Position numbers and translations under genes: made by a program
Shown: piece after piece, positions 23,223 through 34,836 of the stretch
How positions within the stretch are numbered: position 1 is the first letter of the stretch
Layout of the letters: each line of letters starts with the position of its first letter
Source: Acanthamoeba castellanii str. Neff
Taxonomy: Eukaryota > Discosea > Longamoebia > Acanthamoebidae
Reading direction: 5' to 3'
Length of the DNA stretch: 64,000 nt
Assembly (NCBI RefSeq): GCF_000313135.1
Contig: NW_004457431.1
Span: 83,637-147,636 of the forward strand
The notes under the pieces: generated by a model
Databases searched by the model: none
What the model saw: only the letters and a program-made list of their open reading frames with translations
Told to the model about the DNA's origin: nothing

Positions 23223-26200
23223 ATGGAAGCTGTGCCCGTGGTATCGGCGCCCCACAACGTAGCAACGTTTGTGCTTCAGGATGACCTTGGGCCTCAGCCC
23301 CTCGACAAGCTATTCCAAGCAACCAGGTCTCCTCCTCCCATTCATCTTTCATCTTCATTTCATATTTCCTTTGTGCTATGAATCCTTGGACCACGAGCTC
23401 AAGCACCTCTGCTCAAGTGCGAAACGAGGAGCAGGAGAACACTACAGTGCAATCTTTACAGATCCAGATTTTCACCGCGGTGCCTGGTGACACCTACAGG
23501 ATGGCGGTGGAGAGCTTCTATGAAGCTGCAGAGAGCGCTGGTGGCGGCGAGGAAGGCGGAAGTGGTGACGGCGGCGATCCAAACAAGAGGGTGAGGGGCA
23601 GTTTGACTCTTCGCGCGCAGCTCCTGACCTCTCGTGCCGCTGCGGCCAAACCTGGTACGCCTCGCTCTACACCACCACTCGTCCGCGTTCTTGGGTGGCC
23701 GCCGACCGCAGACTCACCCGCGAGCCTACTCACTGCGCAGCCAACGCGGCCTTGGACTTGAGCAGCAAGACCAACCGCGAGCTGGTGGAGCTACTGCGCC
23801 ACAGGGTGCGTTCTGTTCTTTCCGGCGAGTGCGGCCTGCGGTTGCGGTTAGCACTCACTCGCCCCCTTACGCGCGTTTGACAGGACGAAGGGATGAAGCT
23901 GGCCGCGGCGAGCGTGCTGGAGAAGAAGGTGTGCGGCGTGCTGGCGACTGACGTCGCGCGCGTTTCGGCCGTGGAGGAGCTGACTAAGAATGGCCTTCGG
24001 CCGTTGGTTGAGATCCTGACCGCCACCGCCTCCAGCACACAGCTCCTCTACAAGACCGTCGTTATCCTCATAGCCATCTTCAACGGCACGTGCGCTGTGT
24101 TGTGTGTGTTGTGTTGTGTGTGTGTTGTGCTTGCTGATATGCTCCTGTCCTGCGCACAAGCTCGTAGCTGACTGTTTCTTAGATGATGTCAGCGATCGCC
24201 TGCGGCAGGTCGGAGGATTGGGTCCTCTCCTGAGCCATGTGTCGTCCGAGGATAGCGCGCTCGTCAAGCAGCTCCTGGTCCTCATCACCGATCTCGCCCT
24301 CAATGGTTCGTTTTCCTCCCGCGCCTTAGTTGTGTAAGAGAGCACCGCAACCAACACCAAATGCGAATATGTGTGTGTGTGTGGCGCCACGTGTAGAGCA
24401 AAACCAAGACGGGTTCCGCCGTACGGGTCTGCTCGACAAGGTGGTGCCCACTCTGGCTCACCCAGATCCCGAGGTGCGCCTCTCTGCTGCCGAGGCCCTG
24501 GTCAACCTCTCCGTCTCCGTCAAGAATCAGGAGGTACCTCAAGCCAGGCCCCTCCTTTCCGCAGCTGCTGCGCGTATGTTACTGACTTTATGTCCCACAG
24601 ACGATCGCCAAGGCCAATGCTCTGCCCCTGGTAATCCAGGCGCTGAGGTCCGACGACGATCATTTCCAACTACAGAGCCTTCTCCTTCTTCACAACCTGT
24701 CCCAGTGCGGTATGTGCGACGCAGCGCCTTCTTGATCAGCACCTTTACTTTTTGGTCGGACTGAACGTTGCCTGGTGGTGGTGGTGGTGCTGGTGGTGGT
24801 GGTGGTGGTGGTGGTGGTGGTGGTGGTGGTGGTGTGCGCAGCGATGGCCAAGGCCAACTTCACCAGCGAGGACCTGGCGCTACTGCTCACCTTCGCCGAT
24901 GCGCAGAAGCTGGGCCAGGAGCCCAAGGAACGCAATCTCATCGTGCAGCGCTACACTCTCGCCACGTTGGCCGGATTGGCCAGCTTCGGTATCTCCGCAC
25001 ATGTGCCCACACATAGACGTGGTGGTGACCTAAAGGCTGACCGTGCATGATGCCCCTCTTCGTATTCAGAGAAACACCAGCACAAGATTGGAGAGCTGGG
25101 TGCAGTCAAGATGCTGCTGCCGTTCCTTGAGCTCGTGGAAGGCCCCGTGCCCGTGGACGGCGATGTGCTGTCCAGCGTGCTCGAAACCTTCGACCACCTA
25201 CTGAACTTGAGTACTCGCCCTGCGTGCCTATGTGGTAGTGAGGCCGTGTTGTTGTGTTGCAATCGGAACGGCGAAGAGGTCTAACACATGCACCATTGCA
25301 GAGGACAATCAGTACATGTTTTTCCAAGCCAACGGGCACGAGCGCGTGTTGGCCATCTTGCGCAAGCCACAGGCCTTCAGCGAGTCTGTCGTCATCGAAG
25401 CCGCCTCCATCGTTGCCCATCTGTCCTCCTCCTGTACGCTTCCCCCGACCTGCCCTTCACTGGTCCCCGTCAGCCCATCCACTCCCGCACAACAGCACGA
25501 CCGGTCTGGAACTCCTCACTAATGGTGGCCTTTTCTATGGGTTCTGCTTGCAGCGAACAGCCACGTGTTTGGCTCCATCGGCGTCAGGCAACTCAACAAC
25601 CTGCTCGACATGTACCCCCAGGTACTGTGCCTTTTTTGCTCGGTTGCCCCTACCTGCCCCTACGAGGTTTCTTAACACTTGTGGTCGCGTGCAGAACACA
25701 ACCATGCATCTCCTGGTCGCCAAGACCTATGCGTCGCTTTCCCAGGACGGTTCGTGATGAACATCCCCCTCTCCCTTACCACCATCAACCTACTTCTTTC
25801 TTTTATTGTTATTTATGTATTTCTATTTTCTGTGAATCGCAGGACACAGCGCCCGCTTGCTGGTTGCGAATCAGGCCGAGCTGGTGTTGGCCAAGTTCAT
25901 CCTCGAATCCCGCACGAAGCAGGTGCTCGAGCACGCCTGCCTGGCCCTCTCCAAGCTCGCCGGATTTGGTATTCATTTTTCCTCCCCTGCTCACTTGCCT
26001 CTCGACTCTTGGGCCTGGCCCAGGTCGGATGACTGATCGTCGATCGTCGCACATCTATGTGTGCAGATTCCGTGCGCGCCTATATTATCCAGTCCGAGCT
26101 GGTGCGGAAGCTGATCTCTCTGCTGGGCTACAGCGATCAATCTCTCGTCGCTCCCGTCACCACCACCCTTGGTCTCGTGGCCGTCAAGGGTACTGCCACT

Positions 26201-29200
26201 GCCCCGTGTGCCTGTGTGACTGCGTGCGCGAGGCACTTTTTTGCTGACTCTGTTTTGTTTTCTTTTCTTTTCTTTTTCTGTGGTGTGTAGAGGAGGGCAT
26301 GGCGGCGATCATGGACTACGGCGGTCTCCTGCCTCTCATCACGCTGCTCCAGTCGCAGGACACCCGCATACAGGAGATGGCTCTGACCGCCATCGGCAGG
26401 GTGGTCCTGGCCGGTACGTGCCTCATCTTCGTCGCGCTCGCGCCTTCTCCACAGACGCACGTGCATGCGCGCCATGCCTCATTAGGAGTGCCTGCATGTC
26501 TGTCCTACAGACCAGTCGAGCACCAACAGGCAGGATCTTGTGTACCGGGGCGGGTTGAAGGAGATGATCGGGCTCATGACCTCGTCGAGCCCGGCCGTGC
26601 AGCTGCTCGTGCTGGGCATCCTCAAGGCCCTCGCCAAATACGGTAGCCCCCTCCCCCCCAATCCACGACCTAAAGCAAACGGTTTTGCTGACGTGGCACG
26701 CGACCTGGTGCAGAGGACATGCGCGAACCGTTCCAACAGGGAGGGCTCATGGAAAAGATCCGCCTCCTCGCCGACCACCGTACGCTTGCCTTGATCATTT
26801 GTGGAATGCACGAGGAAAGGGAAAGCCGCTGATGATATTGTCGCGGGCGGTGGCGGAGAGCAGCCAACGTGCAGAAAGAGAACTCGAATGTTAGGCAGAC
26901 GCTGCGTATGCTGCTGCTCGCGGTGAAGACCCTCCTGGACGCCCCGCCCACGCCCGTTTCCGTGCCCTCCTCGCCCATGCTCAGTGCCCTCAACTACACA
27001 CCTGGTACCGCTCACCTTCGTCCCGTCTTTTCTGCGCCGTGGCGTACCGGTGACTCACCACAGCACTGTGAATGCGGTCGGTCGCAGAGGAGATGCAGAA
27101 GCTGGACACGGTGTTGGCGTCGCTGACGCGGGACCAGCTCATCTCCCTCGTCAAGGAGGCCGTAACGCAGGGCGCCAATGTCTCGAACTCCATCAAGCAG
27201 TTCGTTCACATCAACATCGCAGCTGGTACGCCTCTCCGCCTCCTGAAGAGGATAGGGGAGTTGGCTGTTCCGGATCTCAACGCCACACACCGCACACCAC
27301 ATGGCGACGCCGCAGGCAAAGAAAGCGAGAGAGCTCGCGGAATTCCTTCGGCTGCCCCGGCCTATGAATCTCCTTCGTTGTCGTCGCCTGCTGGGCCTCC
27401 GCCGCCTACGCCTTCTCTGGCCTCGTCGTCGTCGTCCGGCGGGCCTCCGCCGCCCCCGCCGCCGGGACCGCCTCCCCCCGGCGCACCCGCATCCCCCTCG
27501 ACCTCGCGCGGGGCGCCGCCCCCACCGCCTCCGCAGGGCATGTCGGCGGATGGACCCTCATTGTCGGCGCTGCAGCTCGGCAAGGTATCCCCCCTCCTCT
27601 CTTACTCCTCGCTTTCTCCTTTGTTCTTCGCTCTTTGATGAGCTCACGCCGTCGTCGTGGCGCCGCCCACACAGTCCCGGTTGAGGGCTGCCGGCGACCG
27701 GGCGGAGCGGGACCCCATCCAGCAGGCGGGCAAGGAACCGCCCAAGATGTCCGTGGTCGACGAACTCAATCGCCGCAACAAGGTATGCCAGCCAGGTGGC
27801 CACAGAAGTTCACATTTTTTAAAAGCGAAGATTGGGTGTTGTGACCAACACTCGGTATCCCCCCCCCGTGTCCAGGACCCGGCGTACAGAACGCTCAAGC
27901 ATGTCGATCTCGACTCCGAGCTGGAGCAGCGCCGCCAGGAGAAGCACCAGCGCTCGTCGCGTAGGTTGCTGAAGGACATCGAGGCCGGCAAGAAGCGCCA
28001 GTTCCTTCTCCTCAGCGAAGTGCGTATATCTGTTATTATTGTTCTCATCATCACCATCAACGTTGATAGTAACGGAGACTCAACGACAACGACACACGGT
28101 GCACGGAATGCAGGGAACTGAAGAGGGCAAGAAGTACTGGAAAAAGGACCCCGAGTGGTACGTGGAGGAGATCCAGAAGGCTCTCTGTCTCGACACCCAA
28201 ATGGTACGTCCGCGATCATCAATCCGCCGTCATTCTCGTGTACAGCGTTGATGGTGACACTTCTTGTTACGCGTACGAACCCGACTAGGTGCGAGTGATC
28301 TTCTCCATTTTGGAGACCGACTCGGCGTCGACGCCCTTCGAAGTCACCCACAACGCGCTGAACCGCAAGTCCGCCGTGCCCGCCGAAGACCTGGCCCAGG
28401 TGCGCGCGTGCCCCTCTATCGATGCCTGGAGGCGGGGCGTTGTGTCGCACGCATTCCTAACATATTTTGATGTCACATCACAGGCTCTGCTCAAGGTCGG
28501 ATTCACCCTCAAGAGCCGGCAGGTGGTGTTCAAGGCCAACAAGGAGGGCGAGGTCGACAGCGAGCCGGTCAAGGAGTACACCCACATCATCCTGCCGGGC
28601 GACATGCCGGTCAAGTACATCCTCAAGACCATCCTGGCCACCGTCCAGCCGTCGGTCGCCGCCTCGGGCCGGGCGATGAGCAACGTCGACGCCGACGGCT
28701 CTGAGTCCCCCCTGCCGCCCATGCCCTCGTCGCCGCTGCCCAGCGTCGCGATCGCCCCCGTAACCGCTACCAGCAGCCTGGCCTCGTCGCGGTCGGCCGT
28801 CGCCAGCCACGACCACCGCTCATCGCCCACCATGCTCGCCGTCGGCAGCCTCTCCTCGTCGCGCTCCTGCGCCACGCCCATCTCCCCGCGCACCCAGGGC
28901 GGCCCGTCCTCGGCCTCGCCATCGCCGCTCTCGACGTCCAGCTCCTTCTCCAGCACTATTCCATCGTCGCCCCGCGGGGGCCAGAGCTCGTCGTCCACCA
29001 TGCTCGCCGTCGGCAACCTCTCCTCGTCGCGCTCCTGCGTCACGCCCATCTCCCCGCGCACCCAGGGTGGCCCGGCCTCGCCATCGTCGCTCTCAACGTC
29101 CGGCTCCTTCTCCAACACCGTTCCGTCGTCGCCCCGCGGGGGCCAGAGCTCGTCGCCCACCACGCTCGCCGTCGGCAGCCTCTCCTCATCGCGCTCCTGC

Positions 29201-29644
29201 GCCACGCCCATCTCCCCGCGCACCCAGGGCGGCCCGCCCTCGGCCTCGCCATCGTCGCTCTCGACGTCCGGCTCCTGGTCCAGCACCGTTCCGTCGTCGC
29301 CCCGCGGGGGCCAGAGCTCGTTCGCGGGCCTGTCGACCCGCAGCCAGCCTCTGCCGGTGACCCGCTCGGCCGAGCCCTTTGTGGCCGAGCACTACACGCC
29401 CGGCGCTCTCTCGTCCGAGTTCTCGGCGCTGCTCCAGGGACTGGACGACGTGGTGGCCAACAGCCCGTCGCCGCAGCCGCCCACTCGCAACCCGCTCACG
29501 AACAGCGTGCGGGAGACGTGCGGCCTGTGCAAGCAGGCCTTCCCCTCCGCTCAGACCAAGCGCATCGCCAACAAGAGCTTCTGCGCGCCATGCCACGACC
29601 GCGTGACGGCCCTCGCCAAGCAGCGCGCCGTCCAGCTGAGCTGA
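23223..29644 (+). CDS. Armadillo/HEAT-like protein with polyproline, Ser-rich repeats and C-terminal zinc knuckle
   Basis: The gene has more than twenty short exons. After MEAVPVVSAPHNVATF comes a long series of helical repeats of armadillo type: EVRLSAAEALVNLSV (24475), GGLLPLITLLQSQ-like YGGLLPLITLLQSQ (26320), and TIAKANALPLVIQALR (24600). A polyproline segment follows (27440-27540, GGPPPPPPPGPPPPGAP). Next come short charged exons including KMSVVDELNRRNK and KYWKKDPEWYVEEIQKAL. Then there is a globular block with STPFEVTHNALNRKSAVPAE and EYTHIILPGDMPVKYILK, a Ser/Pro-rich repeat region, and a C-terminal CGLCKQAF...CAPCHDRV zinc site (29520-29605). The polyproline segment suggests profilin or SH3 binding and an actin or scaffold role; this is inference. 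I do not recognise the full architecture. Splicing between the arm exons is approximate. Confidence 0.72.
24774..24833 (+). repeat. (GGT)n microsatellite in an intron
   Basis: About 20 GGT/TGG triplets lie just before the acceptor of an exon that starts AMAKANFTSEDLA. The repeat stays open in frame, but the exon boundaries indicate an intron. Confidence 0.85.
28835..29320 (+). repeat. Three-copy coding tandem repeat (about 50 residues per unit)
   Basis: Units start near 28835, 29000 and 29155. Each encodes TMLAVGSLSSSRSC, then TPISPRTQGGP, then a Ser/Thr stretch and PSSPRGGQSS. The DNA units are about 90% alike by eye, implying recent duplication. Unit 2 is a few codons shorter than units 1 and 3. 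Confidence 0.88.
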
Positions 29645-29840
29645 GCCCTCCCCCCGGCCTACACCTCGGCCCTGATTCAGCGTCAAGTCTTCCTGTGGTT
29701 CTACCTGGCGAAACCGACGCGGGCGACCAACGGTGAAGCAGTGCGGGTCACAGCGTGAAGAACCATGCAACCTCATCCGCCACCTTAAGAACAAGGAAAA
29801 AGAAAGATTGCTAACAAATTCAAAAATTAATTTACACAAG

Positions 29841-32800
29841 ATGAAGAGGGTGATGGGCGTAGGTCGCCATGCATCCGGCGGATCTGGTGGATTGCCGCTT
29901 TCCTCATTGCTCTTGCGCAACACCGGCCGCAAATCATCTGCAACTTGCATTCGATTGACCTACAGCCGCCCCGATGGACCCCTTGCACGAAGGCTCACTA
30001 CGCTGCCTCCTTCATTCGCCACAGCCTTCCGGCCTTCCACGGCTCTCATGGCCAAATTTCCAGGAATTAATCTTCATCTCAATCGCCAATCGACCCTCCA
30101 CACTGCTCACGGTACACGATTTTATTGATTTATTATTTATCTATTTATTTATTGATTTTTGTACCATTTATTTAAATGTCTTTTATTTTCTCCTCGCAAG
30201 GATCCCCCAACGAGGTGGCGCAAGCGCTGAGCAAAAAGGCGACGGACATGGAGACCAAGGCCGCCAACGCCGCTGCTGAGGGCAATCTGGTACGCACACG
30301 ACACGACACGACACGACACGACACGACACGACACGACACGACACGACACGACACGACACGACACGACACGACACGACACGACACGACACGACACGACACG
30401 ACACGAACAACGACACGAACAACGACACGAACAACGACACGAACAACGACACGAACAACGACACGAACAACGACACGAACAACGNNNNNNNNNNNNNNNN
30501 NNNNNNNNNNNNNNNNNNNNNNNNNNNNNNNNNNNNNNNNNNNNNNNNNNNNNNNNNNNNNNNNNNNNNNNNNCGCTGCCATGGTACCGGCTGGGAGCGG
30601 ATCGTCAGCTCTCTGGGACGAAAATGAAGACGAAGACGAAGACGAAGACGAAGACGAGGCTGCTGGGAGGGGGGAGGGGGGTACCTTCCGCTGCGGCGCT
30701 CCACGCGGTACTCGAGTCCGCAGCTGCCCTTGAGGATGTAGGGGTCGTCGGGGTAGTCGTACCCCTCGCACACCACTTCAATGCGGCCCATCTTGTAGTC
30801 CCTGCGCACATGCCCACGTTCAGGCATTGAGCACACGACACGACACGACCAACGACACGACACGACACGACACGACACGACACGACACGACACGACACGA
30901 CACGACACGACACGACACGACACGACACGACACGACACGACCAACGACACGACACGACACACTGTGCATACATGACGACGTCGCACTGTGCCTGATGCTT
31001 GTTGTTGCTGTTTCCTTCTTTCTTCGCCTGCCAGACGGCGGCCGGTGATTACCTCATGCGTTCGCTCGAGTACATTCAACGGATGATCAAGGACGAGGCC
31101 TTTGAGAGCCAGAAGGAAGCGCTCTTCAATCGACTGGCCGAGGGCATGAAGAGGTCTCCACCTTCTCTTCTCTTACGTTGCGTTGCGTTGCGTTTCATGT
31201 GCGTGTGTCGTGTGTCGTGTGTCGTGTGTCGTGTGTCGTGTGTATGTCGTGTGTGTCGTGTGTTGCGTGCGTTGACCGACGATGATTTCAGGCTGGGGAG
31301 CATTTATCTGCGGCAGAGCCGACATCAGGAGGCCGTGCTGGTACTCGACAAGGCCCTCAAGCTGCGCGAGCGCGACTTCGACCGCTACAAGGAGATCGAA
31401 GCCGCCGCCAAGGCTGCGCAGAGGTACCGCTCCACCCGTTTTTAGTTTTGTTTTATTTATTTATTTATACAAACACGACACGACACGACACGACACGACA
31501 CGACACGACACGACACGACACGACACGACACGACACGACACGACACGACACGACACGACACGACACGACACGACACGACACGACACGACACGACACGACA
31601 CGACACACGCGCAGTGCTTTGCCAGAGGCTGGCAATTGGGAGGAGACGCACGTGCAGAGACAGAGGAAGCGCGCGCAGGCCGAAAACCTCATCGACTACT
31701 CCTTTACCATGACCCTCCTCGCCAGGGCCAAGCTGCAGCACCTCCAGGCCATCAAGCGCAAATATAAACACGAGGTACCCGTGTTCGTGTGTGTCGTGTG
31801 TCGTGTGTTGGTGTCGTGTCGTGTGCGGTCATGTGTGTGCGGTGTGTGCTCAAGGAGTGTGCGATGTCTCCAGAACGCGTCGGAAGAGGAGAAGGCGCTG
31901 TTTTTGCAAACGGCCGAGGAGGCGGCTCAGAATCTCGAGACGGCCAACTTCCTGCTGACCACTTCGATCGTCGCCGACGCCCTCCGCTCCTACGACACCT
32001 TCCTGCCCGACGCCAAGGCCTCGCAGCAGCAGCAGCAGGACTACCTGGCGCAGGCGGTGGAGAAGGAGCGGCCCAACGCCCAGGCCCGGGAGCTCAACTC
32101 GCTGGGCTTCTGGAAGGGCAACCTGCTCGAGCAGAAGCTGCTGCAGGCCCAGATCGAGAACGCGATCCAGCGCGCCCAGCTCCAGAACGCCGCGGGGAGC
32201 CCGACAAGGCGCTCAAGATCCTGGTCGCCTCGCTCCGCGACAGTTCCTCCGTGTTCGAGAACTATCTCGAGGTAACGTCACACACCACCGCACACGCCGC
32301 ACACACCGCACACGCGCGACCGCACGCGCACTGACATGGTGGCAGGGGCTTTCGAGTATGTCGTCGCCGGTGGTGGCGCGCCTGATCTGCCACATCGTGA
32401 GACGAGGCGCGATCTGCTGAAAGGTGCGACACACACACGCGCAGGTGCCTGAGCCGTCGACACGGAGTGCTGACGTGGCATGTCGTGTCGTGTCGTGTGG
32501 CCAGAACGTGTGAAGCCGCGAGAGATCAGGGACGACGAGGGAGAGGAGGAGGTAGGTTGGGTCATCACCAATTCCAAGGTCGACGATTTCCTCAACAAGG
32601 GCGACATCCTGCTGGGCCAGGCCATGCAGGCCCTGCGCCACCGCCACGACTCCGTACGTTCGCACCTTCTTCCCCCTCCGCCCATGCGCTCACGACACGA
32701 CACGACACGACACGACACACATGACGTCACGCAGTTCGAAGGCGCGTCACCGGAGCTGAAGCAGTTCGAGAGCCTGGCGCTGTGGGAGGGCGAGGAGGCC

Positions 32801-34777
32801 CTGGCCCGGTGCCTGTACAACCAGGGCATCCTGGCGCTGATGCGGGATCGGTACTACCACAACCTGGTCGACTTCTTCAACATTACCCTGCCCGAGCCGG
32901 AGGCCGAAGCCGACGAGCACATCGACGATCTCGTCAACGCCATGGTCAGGTACTTGACGCCACAGACCTCCATTCTTCACATTTCGCAGCTTCAACCGTG
33001 ATTTCTGGGGCGAATTGAAGATATTCGAAATATGCTCATATTTTTTGGCTGGGAGCAGAGACGACGGGTTGTTGGGCGAAGAAGCGATGTGGGAGGCCTA
33101 CCAGCTGCGCAAGAAGTTCTACGACAACAGCGCCACGCACGTCGAGGTGCTCAAGTGCCTCCTGCCCCTGGTTCGGGCCTACAACCGGCAGGGCGAGAAG
33201 CACGAGCAGGCCATCAACCTGCTCGAGCCCGTCGTCGCCGAGCTGCAGTCCCAATCGACCGACGCCGACGCCGATGCCGACGCCGACGCGCGTCGGACCG
33301 CCGAAGACAAGAGCGAATGGCTGGCCAAGTGCCTCAACCTGCTGGCCGAGGCCCGGGAGCAGGCCGCGCAGTTCGAGCAGGCCGAGAAGCACCGCCTGAA
33401 GGCCCTCCATATCCTGAAGCGCACGCGCGGCCCGCACGACTACGAGACCGTGCAGGCGCTGCGCGGCCTGGCCGCAGGCTTTGTCCAGCGCGAGCTCTAC
33501 CCCGAGGCCGAGAAGTGCGCCCACACAATTCTCCTTTGGCTGCCTTTTCATGTTTGCTAACCACCTGCGGTGTGTGCGGTGTGTGCGGTGTGTGCGGTGT
33601 GTGCGGTGTGTGCGGTGTGTGCGGTGTGTTTCATAGGTTGTTGAAGGCGGTGCTCAAGTCGTGGAACCAGAGCGCGGCACAGGGGGCGGACATGACCTAC
33701 GAACTCATCGACGTCCTCCATGATCTTGCCACCATCCAGTCCGAGCTCAGTAAGCGCCGCACGCCGCACACGCCGCACACGCCGCACACGCCGCACACGC
33801 ATGACTCACTCCGCACACTCACAGAGCGACCGGCGGAGGCGGAGGAGAGCTTCAAGCTGGCGGTGCAACTGGCCCAGAGCGGGCTGGGCGAGTCGAAGAA
33901 GGGCCGCGAGCGCACCAAGCTGCCCGAGGCCAACCTCCCCACCCTCATCAACACCATGGGCTGGTTCTTCTACACCGAGCGCAAGCCCAAGGTTCGCAGT
34001 TGTTCTACGCGTGCGTGTGTGCGATCGCTCGCGTGTGTGCGTGTGCGATCGCGTGTGCGGTGGTGCGTGTGCGCTCAATGAATTGACACACAGGAGGCGA
34101 GGCCGTGGCTGGAGAAGGGCTACGAGGCGCTGGAGCGGAAGGAGCGGATCATCAAGCGGATGGAGCCCAAGATCGCGCAGCTCTTCGCCGAGATGCAGCA
34201 GCTGGAGCAGGAGGACGCCGAAGCGCTCCAGGCGGCGGCCGCTGCCCAGCAGGCGGCGGGCTTGCAAGCCGACGTTGGTAGCACACAACTTCAGGAACAA
34301 CAGAAGACGATTCTCGAGAGCCTCGACTCCGACAGGTACTCGTCGCGTGTGTCGTGTGTCGTGTGTCGTGTCGTGCAGCGCATGTGTCGTGTTGTGCTGA
34401 TGGTGCTGGCCTCTGCGCAGGGAGATGAACGCACGACAGTTGATCAACAATCTCGAGGCGCTGGTGGAGCTGTACACGATGGAGAACAGCCCGGACAAGG
34501 CCGCCACATTCGCGCAGCGTCAGGTGGAGGTGCTCGAGGAGCTCATCGCCCGCAACCAAGCCGAAGAAGGTACGGACACCCACACCGCACGACACGACCG
34601 CACACGCACGCACCACACTCACTCTCCGTGCCCCGTGGCTTGTGGCTCTACACAGCGGAGCTGGCGGAGCCCCTGGACGACTTGGCGCACGCCCTGCATG
34701 CGGTGGGGGGCAAGGGGGAGGAGGCGTCCAAGGCGCTGGAGCGGTCGATCGCCATCCAGCAAAAGCACAAATTGTGA
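29841..34777 (+). CDS. TPR-like helical repeat protein, possibly mitochondrial
   Basis: The start ATG at 29841 (MKRVMGVGRHASGGSGG) gives a basic, Ser/Arg-rich N-terminus of about 85 residues that looks like a mitochondrial transit peptide. The following exons are helical pairs of TPR type: SIYLRQSRHQEAVLVLDKAL (31295), HEQAINLLEPVVAELQSQ (33203), FEQAEKHRLKALHILKRT (33370) and NSPDKAATFAQRQVEVLEEL (34490). An acidic (DA)n patch occurs at 33258-33290. The stop is at 34775-34777 after AIQQKHKL. Introns hold CACGA repeats and one holds an assembly gap. I could not find a splice pattern near 32340-32530 that keeps the frame open. That suggests an error, an unusual intron or a gene boundary there. 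No precise family is recognised. Confidence 0.65.
30296..30484 (+). repeat. (CACGA)n then (ACAACGACACGA)n microsatellite, left of the gap
   Basis: A perfect CACGA pentanucleotide run covers about 30296-30404. A 12-base derivative repeat (ACAACGACACGA) continues to 30484, where the sequence becomes N. It lies in the first long intron of the TPR-like gene. Confidence 0.95.
30485..30573. other. Assembly gap (89 N)
   Basis: Eighty-nine N bases follow directly after the pentanucleotide/12-mer repeat. The true length is unknown. Confidence 0.99.
30685..30801 (-). CDS. Isolated SARAF-like exon, antisense inside an intron
   Basis: SARAF (TMEM66) is the ER membrane regulator of store-operated calcium entry. 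This 117-base minus-strand exon has a CAG acceptor just before 30801 and a GTACCC donor after 30685. It encodes DYKMGRIEVVCEGYDYPDDP followed by YILKGSCGLEYRVERRSG. The CEGY...D.Y.L.GSCGLEY pattern is the diagnostic luminal SARAF motif, with both conserved cysteines. No other SARAF exons are visible nearby: to the left lie a (TCTTCG)n run and the gap, and to the right another CACGA tract. It is either a nested gene with its other exons lost in the gap, or a small contig misplaced by scaffolding. Confidence 0.68.
30835..30962 (+). repeat. (CACGA)n microsatellite, right of the SARAF exon
   Basis: This is the same pentanucleotide as at 30296, with two CCAACGA interruptions. Together the two tracts bracket the gap and the antisense exon. 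Confidence 0.95.
31474..31612 (+). repeat. (CACGA)n microsatellite in another intron of the TPR-like gene
   Basis: About 27 perfect CACGA units lie upstream of the ALPEAGNWEETHVQ exon. Confidence 0.95.
33567..33636 (+). repeat. (GTGTGCG)-type decamer repeat in an intron
   Basis: Units of GTGTGCG(GTG) repeat seven times between the PEAEK exon and the LLKAVLKSW exon. Confidence 0.9.
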
Positions 34778-34836
34778 CTTTGAAGAACTGTGAAAGAAGT
34801 TTTGTTTGTCACGCGTTGTGAGCGGGGCGTAGAGGC

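Noticed and set aside
24775..25050. Val/Gly-rich frame through the GGT repeat
   Set aside because: The repeat is intronic; the true exon begins at AMAKANFTSEDLA after a CAG acceptor.
28285..29286. 333-codon minus-strand frame rich in Glu/Asp
   Set aside because: It is the complement of the Ser/Pro coding repeat of the armadillo protein.
30176..30733. Open frames reading RHDTT/CRVVS repeats
   Set aside because: These are translations of the (CACGA)n microsatellite and the N gap, not proteins.
31448..31770. Further open frames through CACGA tracts
   Set aside because: They extend a true TPR exon into the repeat; the exon itself starts after the repeat.
30296..33640. CRISPR-like direct repeats
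   Set aside because: The repeats are contiguous microsatellites without spacers, in a eukaryotic genome.
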